From: Clostridium transplantifaecale
GTDB taxonomy: Bacteria; Bacillota; Clostridia; Lachnospirales; Lachnospiraceae
DNA length: 64,000 bases
Direction: 5' to 3'
Assembly: GCF_900626075.1 (NCBI RefSeq)
Contig: NZ_UYZY01000002.1
Location: 930,001-994,000, forward strand
Positions 32,901 through 42,211 of this stretch are shown here, piece by piece. Each line of letters opens with the position of its first letter. The first letter of the stretch is position 1. The notes under the pieces were generated by a model, which was not told where the DNA came from, searched no databases, and saw only the letters and a list, made by a program, of their open reading frames with translations. A program made the position numbers and the translations under genes.

Positions 32901-33688
32901 TGTACAAAGTAATCGTCGCGGAGGATGAGGATATTATCAGAAAAGGTTTGGTGTACTCGGTCCCCTGGGCAGACATGGACTGTTCGGTAGTCGGGGAGGC
33001 GAGGAACGGAGTAGAAGGCGTGGAGCTGATAAAACGTCTGGAACCGGATATTGTGATGGCTGATATTAACATGCCGGTCATGGACGGACTGGGGATGATC
33101 CGGGAGACATATGAAGATTATAATTATTCCGCTATTATACTGTCGGGTTATTCGAACTTTGAATATGCGAGAACCGCTATCCGCTACGGCGTGACGGGCT
33201 ATCTGCTGAAACCGCTTAAAAAGGAGGATTTATTGGAGGCGGTAAAAGATGCAAAGGAGAAGTGCCTGCTCAGACGCACCTGGTGCAACCGCAAACAGGA
33301 ACAGGAAAAGTGGAAGAATATCCAGCTTGTTTCAAAGGAGGAAATCAGCCGGGAAGACGATGCGGTAGTGAGAGATATGCTGGCCTTCATTGCCCGGCAT
33401 TACAGGGAGAAAATGGTTCTGCAGGATGTTGTGGACGCCCTGAACTACAGCGAAACCTTTCTGAATAAAAAATTTAAAAAGCAGATGGGGACTACCTTTA
33501 TCGAATATTTGAACCGCTATCGGATCCAGAAAGCCCTGGAGCTTCTAAAGGAGGGAAAAACAGCGGTCCAGGATGTTTCCTGGATGTGCGGGATCGGTGA
33601 TTACAAATATTTCAATATGGTGTTTAAGAAGTATATCGGGTGCAGCCCGAAAGAATACGTTTCCGAGATCAGGGAGCGGCAGGAGTAA
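32900..33688 (+). CDS. Response regulator, YesN type (receiver plus AraC-type DNA-binding domain)
   Basis: This is a 262-residue regulator. The receiver domain (VIVAEDEDIIRKGL, phosphorylated Asp55 in MADINMPVMDG, ILSGYSNFEYA, LLKPLKKEDL) is followed by an AraC-type double helix-turn-helix (LQDVVDALNYSETFLNKKFKKQMG and VQDVSWMCGIGDYKYFNMVFKKYIG). The overlap with the kinase gene makes them a pair. It probably switches the adjacent ABC transporter genes on in response to an extracellular compound. Confidence 0.94.
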   Translation: MYKVIVAEDEDIIRKGLVYSVPWADMDCSVVGEARNGVEGVELIKRLEPDIVMADINMPVMDGLGMIRETYEDYNYSAIILSGYSNFEYARTAIRYGVTGYLLKPLKKEDLLEAVKDAKEKCLLRRTWCNRKQEQEKWKNIQLVSKEEISREDDAVVRDMLAFIARHYREKMVLQDVVDALNYSETFLNKKFKKQMGTTFIEYLNRYRIQKALELLKEGKTAVQDVSWMCGIGDYKYFNMVFKKYIGCSPKEYVSEIRERQE

Positions 33689-33711
33689 AAGCTTAACAGG
33701 TTAAAGTCTGG

Positions 33712-33741
33712 ACAGCCGGAATTAAAGTTCCGGCTGTTTTT
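33712..33741 (+). terminator. Terminator after the response regulator
   Basis: A perfect 10-bp stem (ACAGCCGGAA with TTCCGGCTGT) leads into TTTTT. The following 240 bases to the transporter are AT-rich; I see no clear promoter with standard spacing there. Confidence 0.85.
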
Positions 33742-33985
33742 AATCTAATAGGAAAGTGGCCCTATGAGATTAAAAAGCCCTCCGGGCAGGAGCGCACTGT
33801 GGCGGAGAGGGATTCTTCATCTGCAGATTAAGAAAAAAATACAAAATAAATGAAGAAAATATTAAAATGTTTGATATTTTTTCCTTTTGAACGGTATTTG
33901 AGGTAGAATGCAATGTTAAAGTTGTATAGTATTATAAACAACAAGAGGGAAACATATACAATATATATAAAAAACAGGGGCGGTG

Positions 33986-35149
33986 ATGAATGTGAGCGTG
34001 GTAATTTCGATTGAAAATGCAGTAAAGAAATATGGGGAAGTGACAGTCATCCCTGATTTATCGGTCACAATACGGAATGGGGAACTTTTTACCCTGTTGG
34101 GGCCGTCGGGATGCGGCAAGACCACCCTGCTGAGGATGATAGCAGGATTTAATACCATAGAGGGCGGCAGTTTCCGGTTTAACGACAAAATCATCAATGA
34201 CATGGAGCCGGGAAAACGCGGAATCGGTATGGTATTCCAGAACTACGCTATCTTCCCCAATATGTCGGTCAGGAAAAATGTTGAATTCGGGCTGAAATAT
34301 AAAAACATGCCCAAAGAGCAGATGAGAACGCAGGCCCAGAAGTTTCTGGAGCTGGTGCATGTGGATCAGTATGCGGACAGAATGCCGGAACGGTTGTCCG
34401 GCGGACAGCAGCAGAGGGTGGCGTTAGCGAGGGCGCTTGTGATACAGCCGGACGTGCTGCTGATGGACGAGCCATTATCCAACCTGGATGCCAAGCTCCG
34501 TGTAGAGATGAGGACGGTGATTAAAAATATTCAGAAGGAAGTGGGAATCACCACGGTCTATGTCACACATGATCAGGAGGAGGCGATGGCGATCTCCGAC
34601 CGGATTGCGGTGATGAAAGACGGCGTGATCCGCCACTGCGGAGAACCGAAGAATATTTACCAGAGACCTGCGGATCTTTTTGTGGCAACCTTTATCGGCA
34701 AGTCGAATCTTCTGAGCGCAAGACTGACACGGAACGGAGCGGAAACGATCCTGGTATTTCCCAACGGATACAAAGTTAAAATGGATTCCGTCCGCGAGGA
34801 GGAGAGCCATGACAGGGACGTAACCCTGTCGGTAAGGCCGGAAGAACTATTTGTACATTTATATAAAGAGGGGGAAGATACGGACGGTATCAGCGCCAGG
34901 ATTCAGGACAGCGTATTCCTTGGTTCCAATACCCATTATTTTGCAGAACTTGAGACAGGGGAGACGGCTGAAATCATCCAGGAGTCGGAGATAGATGAGA
35001 TTATTCCTCCGGGAAGCAGGGTAATACTCACCCTGAACAGCCGCAAAGCCAACCTGTTTGATCCGGAAACGACGGAAAGCCTGATGAAAGGGATTAAAAA
35101 CAGCATGGCTCTTCCCCCGGAGGCTGGCGGACGGGAGGTGGCCGGATGA
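33986..35149 (+). CDS. ABC transporter ATP-binding protein (FbpC/PotA-type, TOBE domain)
   Basis: This is a 387-residue importer ATPase. Walker A (LGPSGCGKTTLLRMIAGF), Q-loop (FQNYAIFPNMSV), signature (LSGGQQQRVALARAL), Walker B (LLMDEPLSNLDAKLR) and switch His (VTHDQEEAM) are complete. The last 120 residues form the TOBE regulatory domain (VTLSVRPEELFV). ATG 33986 is chosen because AGGGG is 5 bases upstream; GTG 33983 is one codon earlier. The stop overlaps the permease start (ATGA). The closest general families carry ferric iron, 2-aminoethylphosphonate or sugar phosphates. Confidence 0.92.
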   Translation: MNVSVVISIENAVKKYGEVTVIPDLSVTIRNGELFTLLGPSGCGKTTLLRMIAGFNTIEGGSFRFNDKIINDMEPGKRGIGMVFQNYAIFPNMSVRKNVEFGLKYKNMPKEQMRTQAQKFLELVHVDQYADRMPERLSGGQQQRVALARALVIQPDVLLMDEPLSNLDAKLRVEMRTVIKNIQKEVGITTVYVTHDQEEAMAISDRIAVMKDGVIRHCGEPKNIYQRPADLFVATFIGKSNLLSARLTRNGAETILVFPNGYKVKMDSVREEESHDRDVTLSVRPEELFVHLYKEGEDTDGISARIQDSVFLGSNTHYFAELETGETAEIIQESEIDEIIPPGSRVILTLNSRKANLFDPETTESLMKGIKNSMALPPEAGGREVAG

Positions 35150-36795
35150 GTCATTCAAAAGCTAGAAAGGACTTCTGGAACGTCATTTCCTGGATTCTGA
35201 TGGGGCTTTTTATGATATTTCTCGTTTACCCCATTGGAAAATTGCTGAAAGAAGCGGTATATACGAATGGAGAGTTCACTCTCGACGCATTCCGGATGTT
35301 TTTTGCCAAATCCTATTACTATGACTCTATTTTTCATAGTGTAAAAATAGGAGTCTGTGTTATGGTGACAAGCCTGCTTCTGGGTATTCCGTTTGCCTAT
35401 TTTTACTCTTTTTACAGGCTGGGAGGCCGTAAGGTACTGTTTGTGCTCTGCCTGCTCTGTACTATGTCGGCCCCGTTTATCGGAGCTTACGCGTGGATTC
35501 TTCTGATGGGTAACTCCGGGCTTATAACCGGTTTTCTGAAATCAATGGGGATTTCCGGAGTTTCGATATACGGTTTTGGCGGAATTGTTTTTGTTCAGAC
35601 ATTAAAGCTGTTTCCGCTGGTTGTAATCTATATGAACGGAGCGTTCCGGGATATCGACAATTCCTTGCTGGAGGCGGCAGAGAGCATGGGATGTAAGGGG
35701 GTGGACCGTTTTAAGAGAGTGATTATGGCGCTCACAATGCCGACAATCCTGGCGGCGGCCCTGCTGGTGTTCATGCGTTCCTTTGCCGATTTCGGAACCC
35801 CGGTTCTAATTGGACGCGGATACAGTACGTTCCCGGTTCTGATTTATAACCAGTACCTGGGAGAAAACGGGACCAATTATCACTTTGCGGCAGCCATCAG
35901 CGTTATTGCCGTACTCGTGACGGCCGCTATTTTCATCATTCAGAAGGTGGCGTCCAACCGGTTTAAATTTACCATCAACGCCCTGCACCCGGTAGAGCCA
36001 AAAAAGGCTGCGGGAATCGGCAATTTCATGATGCATGCATACTGTTACCTGCTGGTGGGCATTTCACTTCTGCCGCAGATATATATCGTAAACATGTCGT
36101 TCAGAAACTACAAAAACAGCATTATTAAACCGGGTTATTCCCTTGTGAATTACCAGAAAGCAATGGAAAAGATGCTGGCGCGTTCGATTGGAAATACACT
36201 GATTGTCAGCGTCGTGACACTGGCCGTAATCATTGTGGTGGCAGTCCTGATTGCCTACCTGGTGGTGAGGAGAAGCAGCCTGTTTAACAATGCGATTGAT
36301 ACGATTTCCATGATGCCTTATATTATGCCGGGCGCAGTAATCGGTATTGCACTGGTGGTGGCATTTTCCAGAAAGCCGTTTTCCCTCACAGGAACGCTGG
36401 TGATTATGATAATTGCCCTGGCCATACGCCGTATGCCGTTTACGAGCCGTTCAGCGACGGCGGCGATGATGAAAATTCCGGTTAATATTGAGGAAGCCGC
36501 TCTGAGCCTGGGAGCATCCAAGGCGGCTGCCTTTACTAAAATCACGGTTCCCATGATGTCCAGCGGAATCATATCGGGTGCGGTATTAAGTTTTGTTTCT
36601 ATTATTACGGAGATGTCATCGGGGGTAATTCTTTATAATAACAGGACGATTACACTGACTATCAGCACTTATTCGGCTATTACCAGCGGTATTTACGGCG
36701 TGGCTGCCGTGTTTGCAACTATCACGATGCTGCTTACCGTAATCTGTCTGATTATCTATCTGAAATTTACGAAGCTGGAAGATGTGAGAATGTAA
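35146..36795 (+). CDS. ABC transporter permease, two-domain FbpB/AfuB type
   Basis: This is a 549-residue membrane protein with about twelve helices and two fused transport domains. Each has an EAA loop: SLLEAAESMGCKGVDRFKRV near residue 175 and EEAALSLGASKAAAFTKITVPM near 450. Such duplicated permeases pair with one FbpC-type ATPase in importers for ferric ions, phosphonates or hexose phosphates. The start overlaps the ATPase gene stop. The substrate is probably the compound bound by the following lipoprotein. Confidence 0.92.
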   Translation: MSHSKARKDFWNVISWILMGLFMIFLVYPIGKLLKEAVYTNGEFTLDAFRMFFAKSYYYDSIFHSVKIGVCVMVTSLLLGIPFAYFYSFYRLGGRKVLFVLCLLCTMSAPFIGAYAWILLMGNSGLITGFLKSMGISGVSIYGFGGIVFVQTLKLFPLVVIYMNGAFRDIDNSLLEAAESMGCKGVDRFKRVIMALTMPTILAAALLVFMRSFADFGTPVLIGRGYSTFPVLIYNQYLGENGTNYHFAAAISVIAVLVTAAIFIIQKVASNRFKFTINALHPVEPKKAAGIGNFMMHAYCYLLVGISLLPQIYIVNMSFRNYKNSIIKPGYSLVNYQKAMEKMLARSIGNTLIVSVVTLAVIIVVAVLIAYLVVRRSSLFNNAIDTISMMPYIMPGAVIGIALVVAFSRKPFSLTGTLVIMIIALAIRRMPFTSRSATAAMMKIPVNIEEAALSLGASKAAAFTKITVPMMSSGIISGAVLSFVSIITEMSSGVILYNNRTITLTISTYSAITSGIYGVAAVFATITMLLTVICLIIYLKFTKLEDVRM

Positions 36796-36846
36796 CATGT
36801 AAAGTTATTAAAACTTAAAAAATATATAAGAGGGAGAGTGTATTTT

Positions 36847-37971
36847 ATGAAAAAAAGAAGACTGACAGCAGCATTTATGGCAGCATTTATGGCATTGTCC
36901 ATGACCGCATGCGGAGGAAAAGAAGCTCCGGCTGAGACAAAGAAAGCAGAACCGGCAGCGGAGAACACTCAGGAGCAGGGGGAATCTGAGGCAAAAGAGG
37001 AAAGCAGCGAGAGGCCGTATTACGTAAGGCCGGAGGGTGAGATATCAGGGAAAATCACCGTTTACACGACAATGGAAGAAACACAGCAGCAGGTCCTGAG
37101 CGACATATGGAAAAAATATTATCCAGACTGTGAACTGGAAATCCAGGCCGATTCGGTAGGAACACTGGCGACGAGAATCAGAAGTGATGAATCATGTGAT
37201 GCTGACGTGGTAATCGGCGGTATGTTTGCCGCGGACGGTGATACCTATCACGATATCCTGCAGCCGTATACTGCCGCATGTGACAGCGAACAGCTTTACC
37301 ACGATGAGTCGGGATATTACAATTTTTATGATGTTCAGGTTATGTGTCTCGTAGTCAATCCGGCGCTCAGGGACGAGTTGGGGGTTGAAATCAACGGATA
37401 TGAGGATTTGTTAAATCCGGCCCTGGAAGGAAAGATTATTCTTGCGGCGCCTGATTCCACATCTTCAGGCTGGCGCCAGCTCCAGACGATTCTGGCTGTA
37501 ATGGGAGATAAGTTTGACGATGACAAGGGCTGGGATTATATCAAAAAGTTGATTCCTGCCAGCTTCTCCACAACATCCTCTAAGGATGTTTACAACCTGG
37601 TCAGTAACGGGGAGTATGTAGCGGGGCTTTCCTATGAATCAAGTGTAGTCGCCCTGATTAACGACGGCGCTCCGATTGAGTGCATCTATATGGAAGAAGG
37701 AAACACGGCCATGGCAGGCGGCGCGGCAATCGTTAAAAACGCCCCGAACCTTCCGGCAGCCCAGGCAATGGTGGATCTCCTCACCTCAGCCGAATTCCAG
37801 GACGCCCGTGCAGAAGTATCAGCAGGACGCGGTTCTAACGGCAACTGCAATTTAAGCGGCCTTCCGGCGGAAGATACACTGGGAATGAAGGAGCTGGATT
37901 TTGCTTATCTGAAAGATCATAAGGAAGAGATTCTGAATCACTGGAATGAGTTATATGCGGAGCTGAATTAG
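36847..37971 (+). CDS. Extracellular substrate-binding lipoprotein (FbpA/AfuA-like)
   Basis: This is a 374-residue lipoprotein with signal LTAAFMAAFMALSM and lipobox TAC (cysteine about residue 22), then an Ala/Glu-rich spacer. The binding part starts with ISGKITVYTTMEETQQQ and contains ADVVIGGMFAADGD and GLSYESSVVALINDGAPIE, a pattern seen in type II binding proteins of the FbpA/AfuA/PotD kind. ATG 36847 fits AGGGAG about 10 bases upstream; the GTG at 36838 is too close to it. It is the last gene of the transporter unit and is followed by two hairpins. I cannot tell iron from sugar phosphate. Confidence 0.9.
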   Translation: MKKRRLTAAFMAAFMALSMTACGGKEAPAETKKAEPAAENTQEQGESEAKEESSERPYYVRPEGEISGKITVYTTMEETQQQVLSDIWKKYYPDCELEIQADSVGTLATRIRSDESCDADVVIGGMFAADGDTYHDILQPYTAACDSEQLYHDESGYYNFYDVQVMCLVVNPALRDELGVEINGYEDLLNPALEGKIILAAPDSTSSGWRQLQTILAVMGDKFDDDKGWDYIKKLIPASFSTTSSKDVYNLVSNGEYVAGLSYESSVVALINDGAPIECIYMEEGNTAMAGGAAIVKNAPNLPAAQAMVDLLTSAEFQDARAEVSAGRGSNGNCNLSGLPAEDTLGMKELDFAYLKDHKEEILNHWNELYAELN

Positions 37972-38017
37972 TGCCCGGTAGACAGCCAGCAGCTCTCATA
38001 AACAAATAGACAGATAA

Positions 38018-38085
38018 GGGGCTGTAAAAAAACAGCCCTAAAGAAAACTCGCTGAGGTTGTGAGACTTCAGCGAGTTTTCTTTGT
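38018..38085 (+). terminator. Tandem terminators after the ABC transporter
   Basis: Hairpin 1 pairs GGGCTGT with ACAGCCC (38019-38038). Hairpin 2 is a perfect 13-bp stem, GAAAACTCGCTGA (38043-38055) with TCAGCGAGTTTTC (38068-38080), followed by TTTG. Confidence 0.85.
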
Positions 38086-38099
38086 AAGTGTAAAATCCA

Positions 38100-38402
38100 T
38101 TATTTATGAGCGATTAATATCTTTCTCATGATTACAAATCGAGTTAGCACCACTAGGCCCAAAATGATTCCAACCGCACCCATAATAGAAAACATAATAT
38201 TAGATATTTTGCTAAAGGGAATAAAGGATGCGCCAACAGATGCAAATATGGTAATACTGATTATAATCGCACGATGTAAGTTTTGATTTTTGCGATCAAA
38301 CCTCGTTGCAATCAGAAACAGTCTGCCGGACACTGTAGAAAAGATTGCAAGAATGATGATGCAGGAGTATATGGCAGATAACTTTGGCAAAAAGAACTGC
38401 AC
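38100..38402 (-). pseudogene. C-terminal remnant of a YkvI-family membrane transporter
   Basis: Only about 96 recognisable residues remain, made of three hydrophobic segments (LSAIYSCIIILAIFSTVSG, HRAIIISITIFASVGASFI, MFSIMGAVGIILGLVVL). They resemble the end of YkvI-type transporters, which are normally about 350 residues. No ribosome site or sensible start exists at the 5' side, where the frame runs into the LysR remnant on the other strand. The natural 3' end is intact. This looks like a gene that lost its first two thirds. The family call is from memory of the C-terminal motif. Confidence 0.6.
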
Positions 38403-39025
38403 AACCTATTCGCATTGCCACTTTAGCTAGTGTTTCAATTCAATGGCTGCCTATCATTATTCAACGTTTCAGTGCAAAGCATCCGAATGTCAATGTTGAT
38501 TTCCGCATGATAGATTTATCGGTTACGATTGAACAGTTACTTGAGCAAGAGGGGATGGACATAGTCTTTACAAGCAGACTGGCGAAAGGGAACTATGACT
38601 GGATTCATCTGAAAAAAGATCCCTTATACGCGGTTCTTCCACCTGATTATAATAACGGAGGCGAGCCTGTCTTTCGGCTTGAAAAATTTGACGGATTGGA
38701 TTTTTATGTGGCATCGCAGGGATTCGATGTTGATATGATGCACGCTATGGAATCAACCAATGCGAAGCCGAATTACAAACCTGTAAACATCGACGATCAG
38801 GCATTGATTAATCTCATAGAGCATGGCATGGGTGTTACAATTCTACCGGAGCTGGCCATACGGGAGCGAAGCAGCAAAGTCCAAGTTATGCCAGTATTTC
38901 CCCATTCATATCGGGAACTTGGAATTGCCATACATTCTTTGGAGCATTCTCCGATTATCATTCGGGACTTTATTAAGGTGTCCCAGGAAATGGTCAGCTT
39001 TTTGTGTAAGGATGTTGATGCCTGA
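38384..39025 (+). pseudogene. LysR-type regulator remnant lacking the DNA-binding domain
   Basis: The frame encodes the effector-binding half of a LysR regulator (IRIATLASVSIQWLPIIIQRF, HPNVNVDFRMID, EQEGMDIVFTS, LIEHGMGVTILPELAI, then the last helix IIRDFIKVSQEMVSFL). The N-terminal winged helix of about 90 residues is missing; upstream sequence instead belongs to the opposite-strand transporter remnant. There is no ribosome site at the TTG at 38384. Without a DNA-binding part it cannot act as a normal regulator. LysR genes often lie divergent from their target, so both losses may come from one deletion around 38390. Confidence 0.75.
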
Positions 39026-39164
39026 AATTATATGGAAGTTTGTCGAAAATTGATGTTGTATGATTGTTCCAAATTGCTTGTCATTCCGCACATCCACAAA
39101 ACCGACAGACCTAGGGACATTTTGTCCACAAGCTATAGCGCGGGAGGGACAGGGCGTATAACAC

Positions 39165-39216
39165 ACAACAAACAAGCGGTATGCCACCTACCGGGAGCAT
39201 ACCGCTTGTTTGTTGT
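39165..39216. terminator. Bidirectional terminator, 20-bp perfect stem
   Basis: ACAACAAACAAGCGGTATGC (39165-39184) is the exact reverse complement of 39197-39216, with a 12-base loop. It lies between the LysR remnant (+) and kdpE (-). Confidence 0.75.
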
Positions 39217-39260
39217 TCAAATCCATAAACGACACAGGTCTATGAGTTATCCTCGGCGTC

Positions 39261-39974
39261 CTAATTTGCCGCCTCATCCTCCACCATACGGTACCCGATG
39301 CCGATCTCGGTAAATATGTACTGCGGTTCCGCTGGATTCTGCTCCAGTTTCCTTCTGATGTGGGCCATGTTCACACGGAGAATGCTGTTGTCATCATCCG
39401 CGTACGGTCCCCATATATTAGAAATGATGGCGTCGTATGTCATGACACGGCCCGAATTCTTGGCCAGCAGGGCGATAATCTTAAACTCGATCTGTGTCAG
39501 ATGAATCTCTTTATCCCCCAGCGTTACCAGATGTTTTTCAAAATCAATCGTCAGGTCCTTGGTATGGAACGGCCTCTTGTAGAGCGGAGAGTCCGTATTC
39601 AGCCTGTTGCTGTGGCGGAGTGCGGTACGGATTCGCGCCAGCAGCTCGGAGGTTCCGATTGGTTTTGTCAGATAATCGTCGGCTCCCAGATCCAGGGCCT
39701 TTACCTTCTCCTGTTCCTGAGTACGGGCGGAGATAACAATAATAGGAATGCTGGCCCATGTACGCACCTGCTTGATAATCTCCATTCCGTCCATATCCGG
39801 AAGACCCAGATCGAGAAGAATGAGATCGGGACACTGCGATGTGATGATAGGTAATGCCTCCTTGCCCGAATGTGTTTCCGTGATTTTATAATCCTGGGCG
39901 GATAATGAGGTTGAGATAAAGTCACAGATATTTTTTTCGTCTTCAACAAGAAGAATAGATGTTTTATGAGTCAA
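39261..39974 (-). CDS. kdpE: Response regulator KdpE (OmpR family)
   Basis: This is a 237-residue regulator with an N-terminal receiver (ILLVEDEKNICDFI, phosphorylated Asp in LILLDLGLPDMDG, switch residues IVISART, Lys in YLTKPI). The C-terminal OmpR winged helix includes LTQIEFKIIALLAKNSGRVM and LRVNMAHIRRKLE. The best start is TTG 39974, with AAGGAGG 9 bases upstream; it overlaps the end of the sensor gene by 11 bases. In other bacteria KdpE controls the KdpFABC potassium pump, but no kdp pump gene is in this window, so the target may be elsewhere or different. Confidence 0.87.
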   Translation of the reverse strand: MTHKTSILLVEDEKNICDFISTSLSAQDYKITETHSGKEALPIITSQCPDLILLDLGLPDMDGMEIIKQVRTWASIPIIVISARTQEQEKVKALDLGADDYLTKPIGTSELLARIRTALRHSNRLNTDSPLYKRPFHTKDLTIDFEKHLVTLGDKEIHLTQIEFKIIALLAKNSGRVMTYDAIISNIWGPYADDDNSILRVNMAHIRRKLEQNPAEPQYIFTEIGIGYRMVEDEAAN

Positions 39975-41088
39975 TTTTTGCGCCCTCCTTTGGCAGTGTA
40001 AAGTAAAATTCGGCGCCGCCGTTATGGTTGGCCGCCTTGATATCGCCTCCATGGGCGACAATGATTGTCTTACAGATGGATAAACCGATTCCCATTCCTT
40101 TTCTTCCGTCGTTGGATGTGCTGGTGGTGGAAGAGGAACCGTCAAAAATCGTGCTCAGTTTCTCCGGGGGAATGCCGATTCCGTGATCCTGTACGTGGAA
40201 TGTGACGAATTCATCTCCGCTGTCCACATAGCATTCGACCGGTTCGGTGGTTTTGGAATGGACAAATGCGTTCTCGATCAGATTAATCAAAACCTGCTCG
40301 ATCAGAACGGCATCCATTGGAATCATCAGCACCTCATCAGGAACACATACGTTAACCTTGGCATCCGGAAGTCTCTTCTTCAGCCGGATTACGGCTTCGG
40401 CCACAACTTCCTCGACTGGTTCCAGGGATTTATTCACTTTTGTGGTTTCATTGTTGATACGTGTGACAGACAGCAGATTTTCCACCATGTTTAAGAGCCA
40501 GTTGGAATCCTCCAGAATATGGGAAACCAGGTCGCTCTTCTCCGTCTCGGTCAGATACTTGCCGTTCTCCAGATAGACGGTGCTGGAACCGATGATGCTG
40601 GTCAGCGGAGTACGGAGATCGTGGGAAATGGCACGGAGCAGGTTGGCTCTCATCTTCTCTTTTTCCGCCTCCATCAAAAGTTTCTCACGCTCGGAGAGAA
40701 TACGCGCCTGCTCCTTCATATTCGTGGTAAGGGCGCTGGTGGCGATGGAGATGGAGAACATGGCGATGAAAGTAATCGGATATCCAGTCAACGTAAAATC
40801 CAGTGCAAAATAAGGGTATGTAAATAAAAAGTTGACGCAGACAACGCCGAAAAGAGAGGCGAACAGTCCGAAAAAGTATCCGGTTGTAAAACGTGCTGTC
40901 AAAAACAGGGCCAGAATGTAGCACAGGGCGATGTTGGCAGTAGGATTCTCCATAATATGAAAGAAAACGTACGAGAGACAGGTGGCAATAGCGAGCAGAG
41001 CGCCTGTCACGAACCAGTCGTTAATGGTTCCGTACTGCTTAAAAGGTGTTTGATGTTTGACTGTTTCTTCGATGTCCTGATTGCTCAT
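39964..41088 (-). CDS. kdpD: KdpD-like sensor histidine kinase, short form
   Basis: This is a 374-residue kinase. Four hydrophobic segments in the first 120 residues form the DUF4118 membrane part of KdpD (WFVTGALLAIATCLSYVFF, NIALCYILALFLTARF, GYFFGLFASLFGVVCVNFLF). Then come HisKA (RAISHDLRTPLTSI) and HATPase (NLIENAFVHS, DHGIGIPPEKL, GMGIGLSICK). The 500-residue N-terminal KdpD and universal-stress domains of E. coli KdpD are absent, as in many clostridial short forms. ATG 41088 is chosen because AGGAGG is 11 bases upstream. A TATAAT at about 41134 reads toward it. Confidence 0.85.
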   Translation of the reverse strand: MSNQDIEETVKHQTPFKQYGTINDWFVTGALLAIATCLSYVFFHIMENPTANIALCYILALFLTARFTTGYFFGLFASLFGVVCVNFLFTYPYFALDFTLTGYPITFIAMFSISIATSALTTNMKEQARILSEREKLLMEAEKEKMRANLLRAISHDLRTPLTSIIGSSTVYLENGKYLTETEKSDLVSHILEDSNWLLNMVENLLSVTRINNETTKVNKSLEPVEEVVAEAVIRLKKRLPDAKVNVCVPDEVLMIPMDAVLIEQVLINLIENAFVHSKTTEPVECYVDSGDEFVTFHVQDHGIGIPPEKLSTIFDGSSSTTSTSNDGRKGMGIGLSICKTIIVAHGGDIKAANHNGGAEFYFTLPKEGAKIDS

Positions 41089-41196
41089 AGCCGGGTAGTC
41101 CTCCTGCACATACTGTTACTGTTTGTTAACATTATACAATCTTTCGCGCCAAAAGAGCAATGAAGATGTGTTAAAAAGTTGAAAAGGATGCGGACA

Positions 41197-41225
41197 TTGA
41201 TTTTTTTACCGCCTTGTGCTACACT
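41197..41225 (+). promoter_or_regulatory. Promoter of the methionine aminopeptidase gene
   Basis: TTGATT at 41197-41202 and TACACT at 41220-41225 with a 17-base spacer give a start near 41232 and a leader of about 85 bases. Confidence 0.6.
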
Positions 41226-41317
41226 CCAATGCAGTGGGAGATCGGGAAAACAGGAGCCGTCCGGCGTTTATGGCGGTCTGTAACCTGTAGACATATTAGT
41301 AGTCAGAAAGGAAAGAT

Positions 41318-42190
41318 ATGAAAAAGTTAGGAAGAAATGATGCCTGCTGGTGCGGCAGCGGAAAGAAATATAAACATTGCCATGAGATGATAGATGAGCG
41401 TCTGGCCGCAGAGTCCGACAGGGGCCATATTGTCCCGACAAGAGATCTTTTAAAGACCCCGGAACAGATAGCGGGAATCAAAGAGAGCTGCGCGATTAAT
41501 ATCGCGGTCCTGGACTATGTGGCGGAACATATCAGAGAGGGCGTGACGACGGAGGAAATTGACAAGTGGGTTTACGACGAGACCACAAAGCGCGGTGGAA
41601 TCCCGGCTCCTCTGGGCTATGAAGGATTCCCGAAGAGCGTGTGCACCTCAATTAACGAACAGGTATGCCACGGAATTCCCTCCGAAGATATAGTGTTAAA
41701 GGACGGAGACATCATCAATGTGGATGTTTCTACTATATACAAGGGATATTTCTCAGATTCCTCCAGGATGTTCTGTATCGGCAATGTAAGTGAAGACAGA
41801 CGGAAACTGGTGAACGTCGTAAAAGAGTGCGTGGAGCTGGGGCTTGAAGAAGTAAAACCATGGGGATTCCTGGGCGATATGGCCGAGGCGGTGAACGAGC
41901 ATGCGGTAAAGAACGGATATACTGTTGTGCGTGAAATCGGAGGCCATGGAGTCGGCATCGAATTCCATGAAGAGCCGTGGGTCGGCTACATTGGAAAACG
42001 CGGTACCGATATGATGCTGGTTCCGGGCATGATTTTCACAATTGAGCCGATGGTTAATATGGGAACGAGTGATATTTATGTGGATGACTCGGATAACTGG
42101 TCGGTTTATACGGCAGACGGGGAGCCGTCCGCACAGTGGGAGATTATGGTGCTGGTGACGGAAGACGGGCATGAGGTGCTGGCGTATTAA
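41318..42190 (+). CDS. map: Type I methionine aminopeptidase with N-terminal SEC-C zinc motif
   Basis: This 290-residue enzyme removes the first methionine from new proteins. The N-terminus is a SEC-C motif (GRNDACWCGSGKKYKHCH, residues 4-21), a small zinc-binding tag that is thought to help at the ribosome or SecA. The M24 fold follows with its metal ligands: NVDVSTIYKGYFSDSSR (two Asp), IGGHGVGIEFHEEPW (His), FTIEPMVNMG (Glu) and the last Glu in SAQWEIMVLVTEDG. AAAGGAAAG precedes the ATG. A hypothetical gene follows 21 bases later, likely cotranscribed. Function is firm. Confidence 0.95.
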   Translation: MKKLGRNDACWCGSGKKYKHCHEMIDERLAAESDRGHIVPTRDLLKTPEQIAGIKESCAINIAVLDYVAEHIREGVTTEEIDKWVYDETTKRGGIPAPLGYEGFPKSVCTSINEQVCHGIPSEDIVLKDGDIINVDVSTIYKGYFSDSSRMFCIGNVSEDRRKLVNVVKECVELGLEEVKPWGFLGDMAEAVNEHAVKNGYTVVREIGGHGVGIEFHEEPWVGYIGKRGTDMMLVPGMIFTIEPMVNMGTSDIYVDDSDNWSVYTADGEPSAQWEIMVLVTEDGHEVLAY

Positions 42191-42211
42191 AGGATACAGA
42201 AGGGACGGAAG

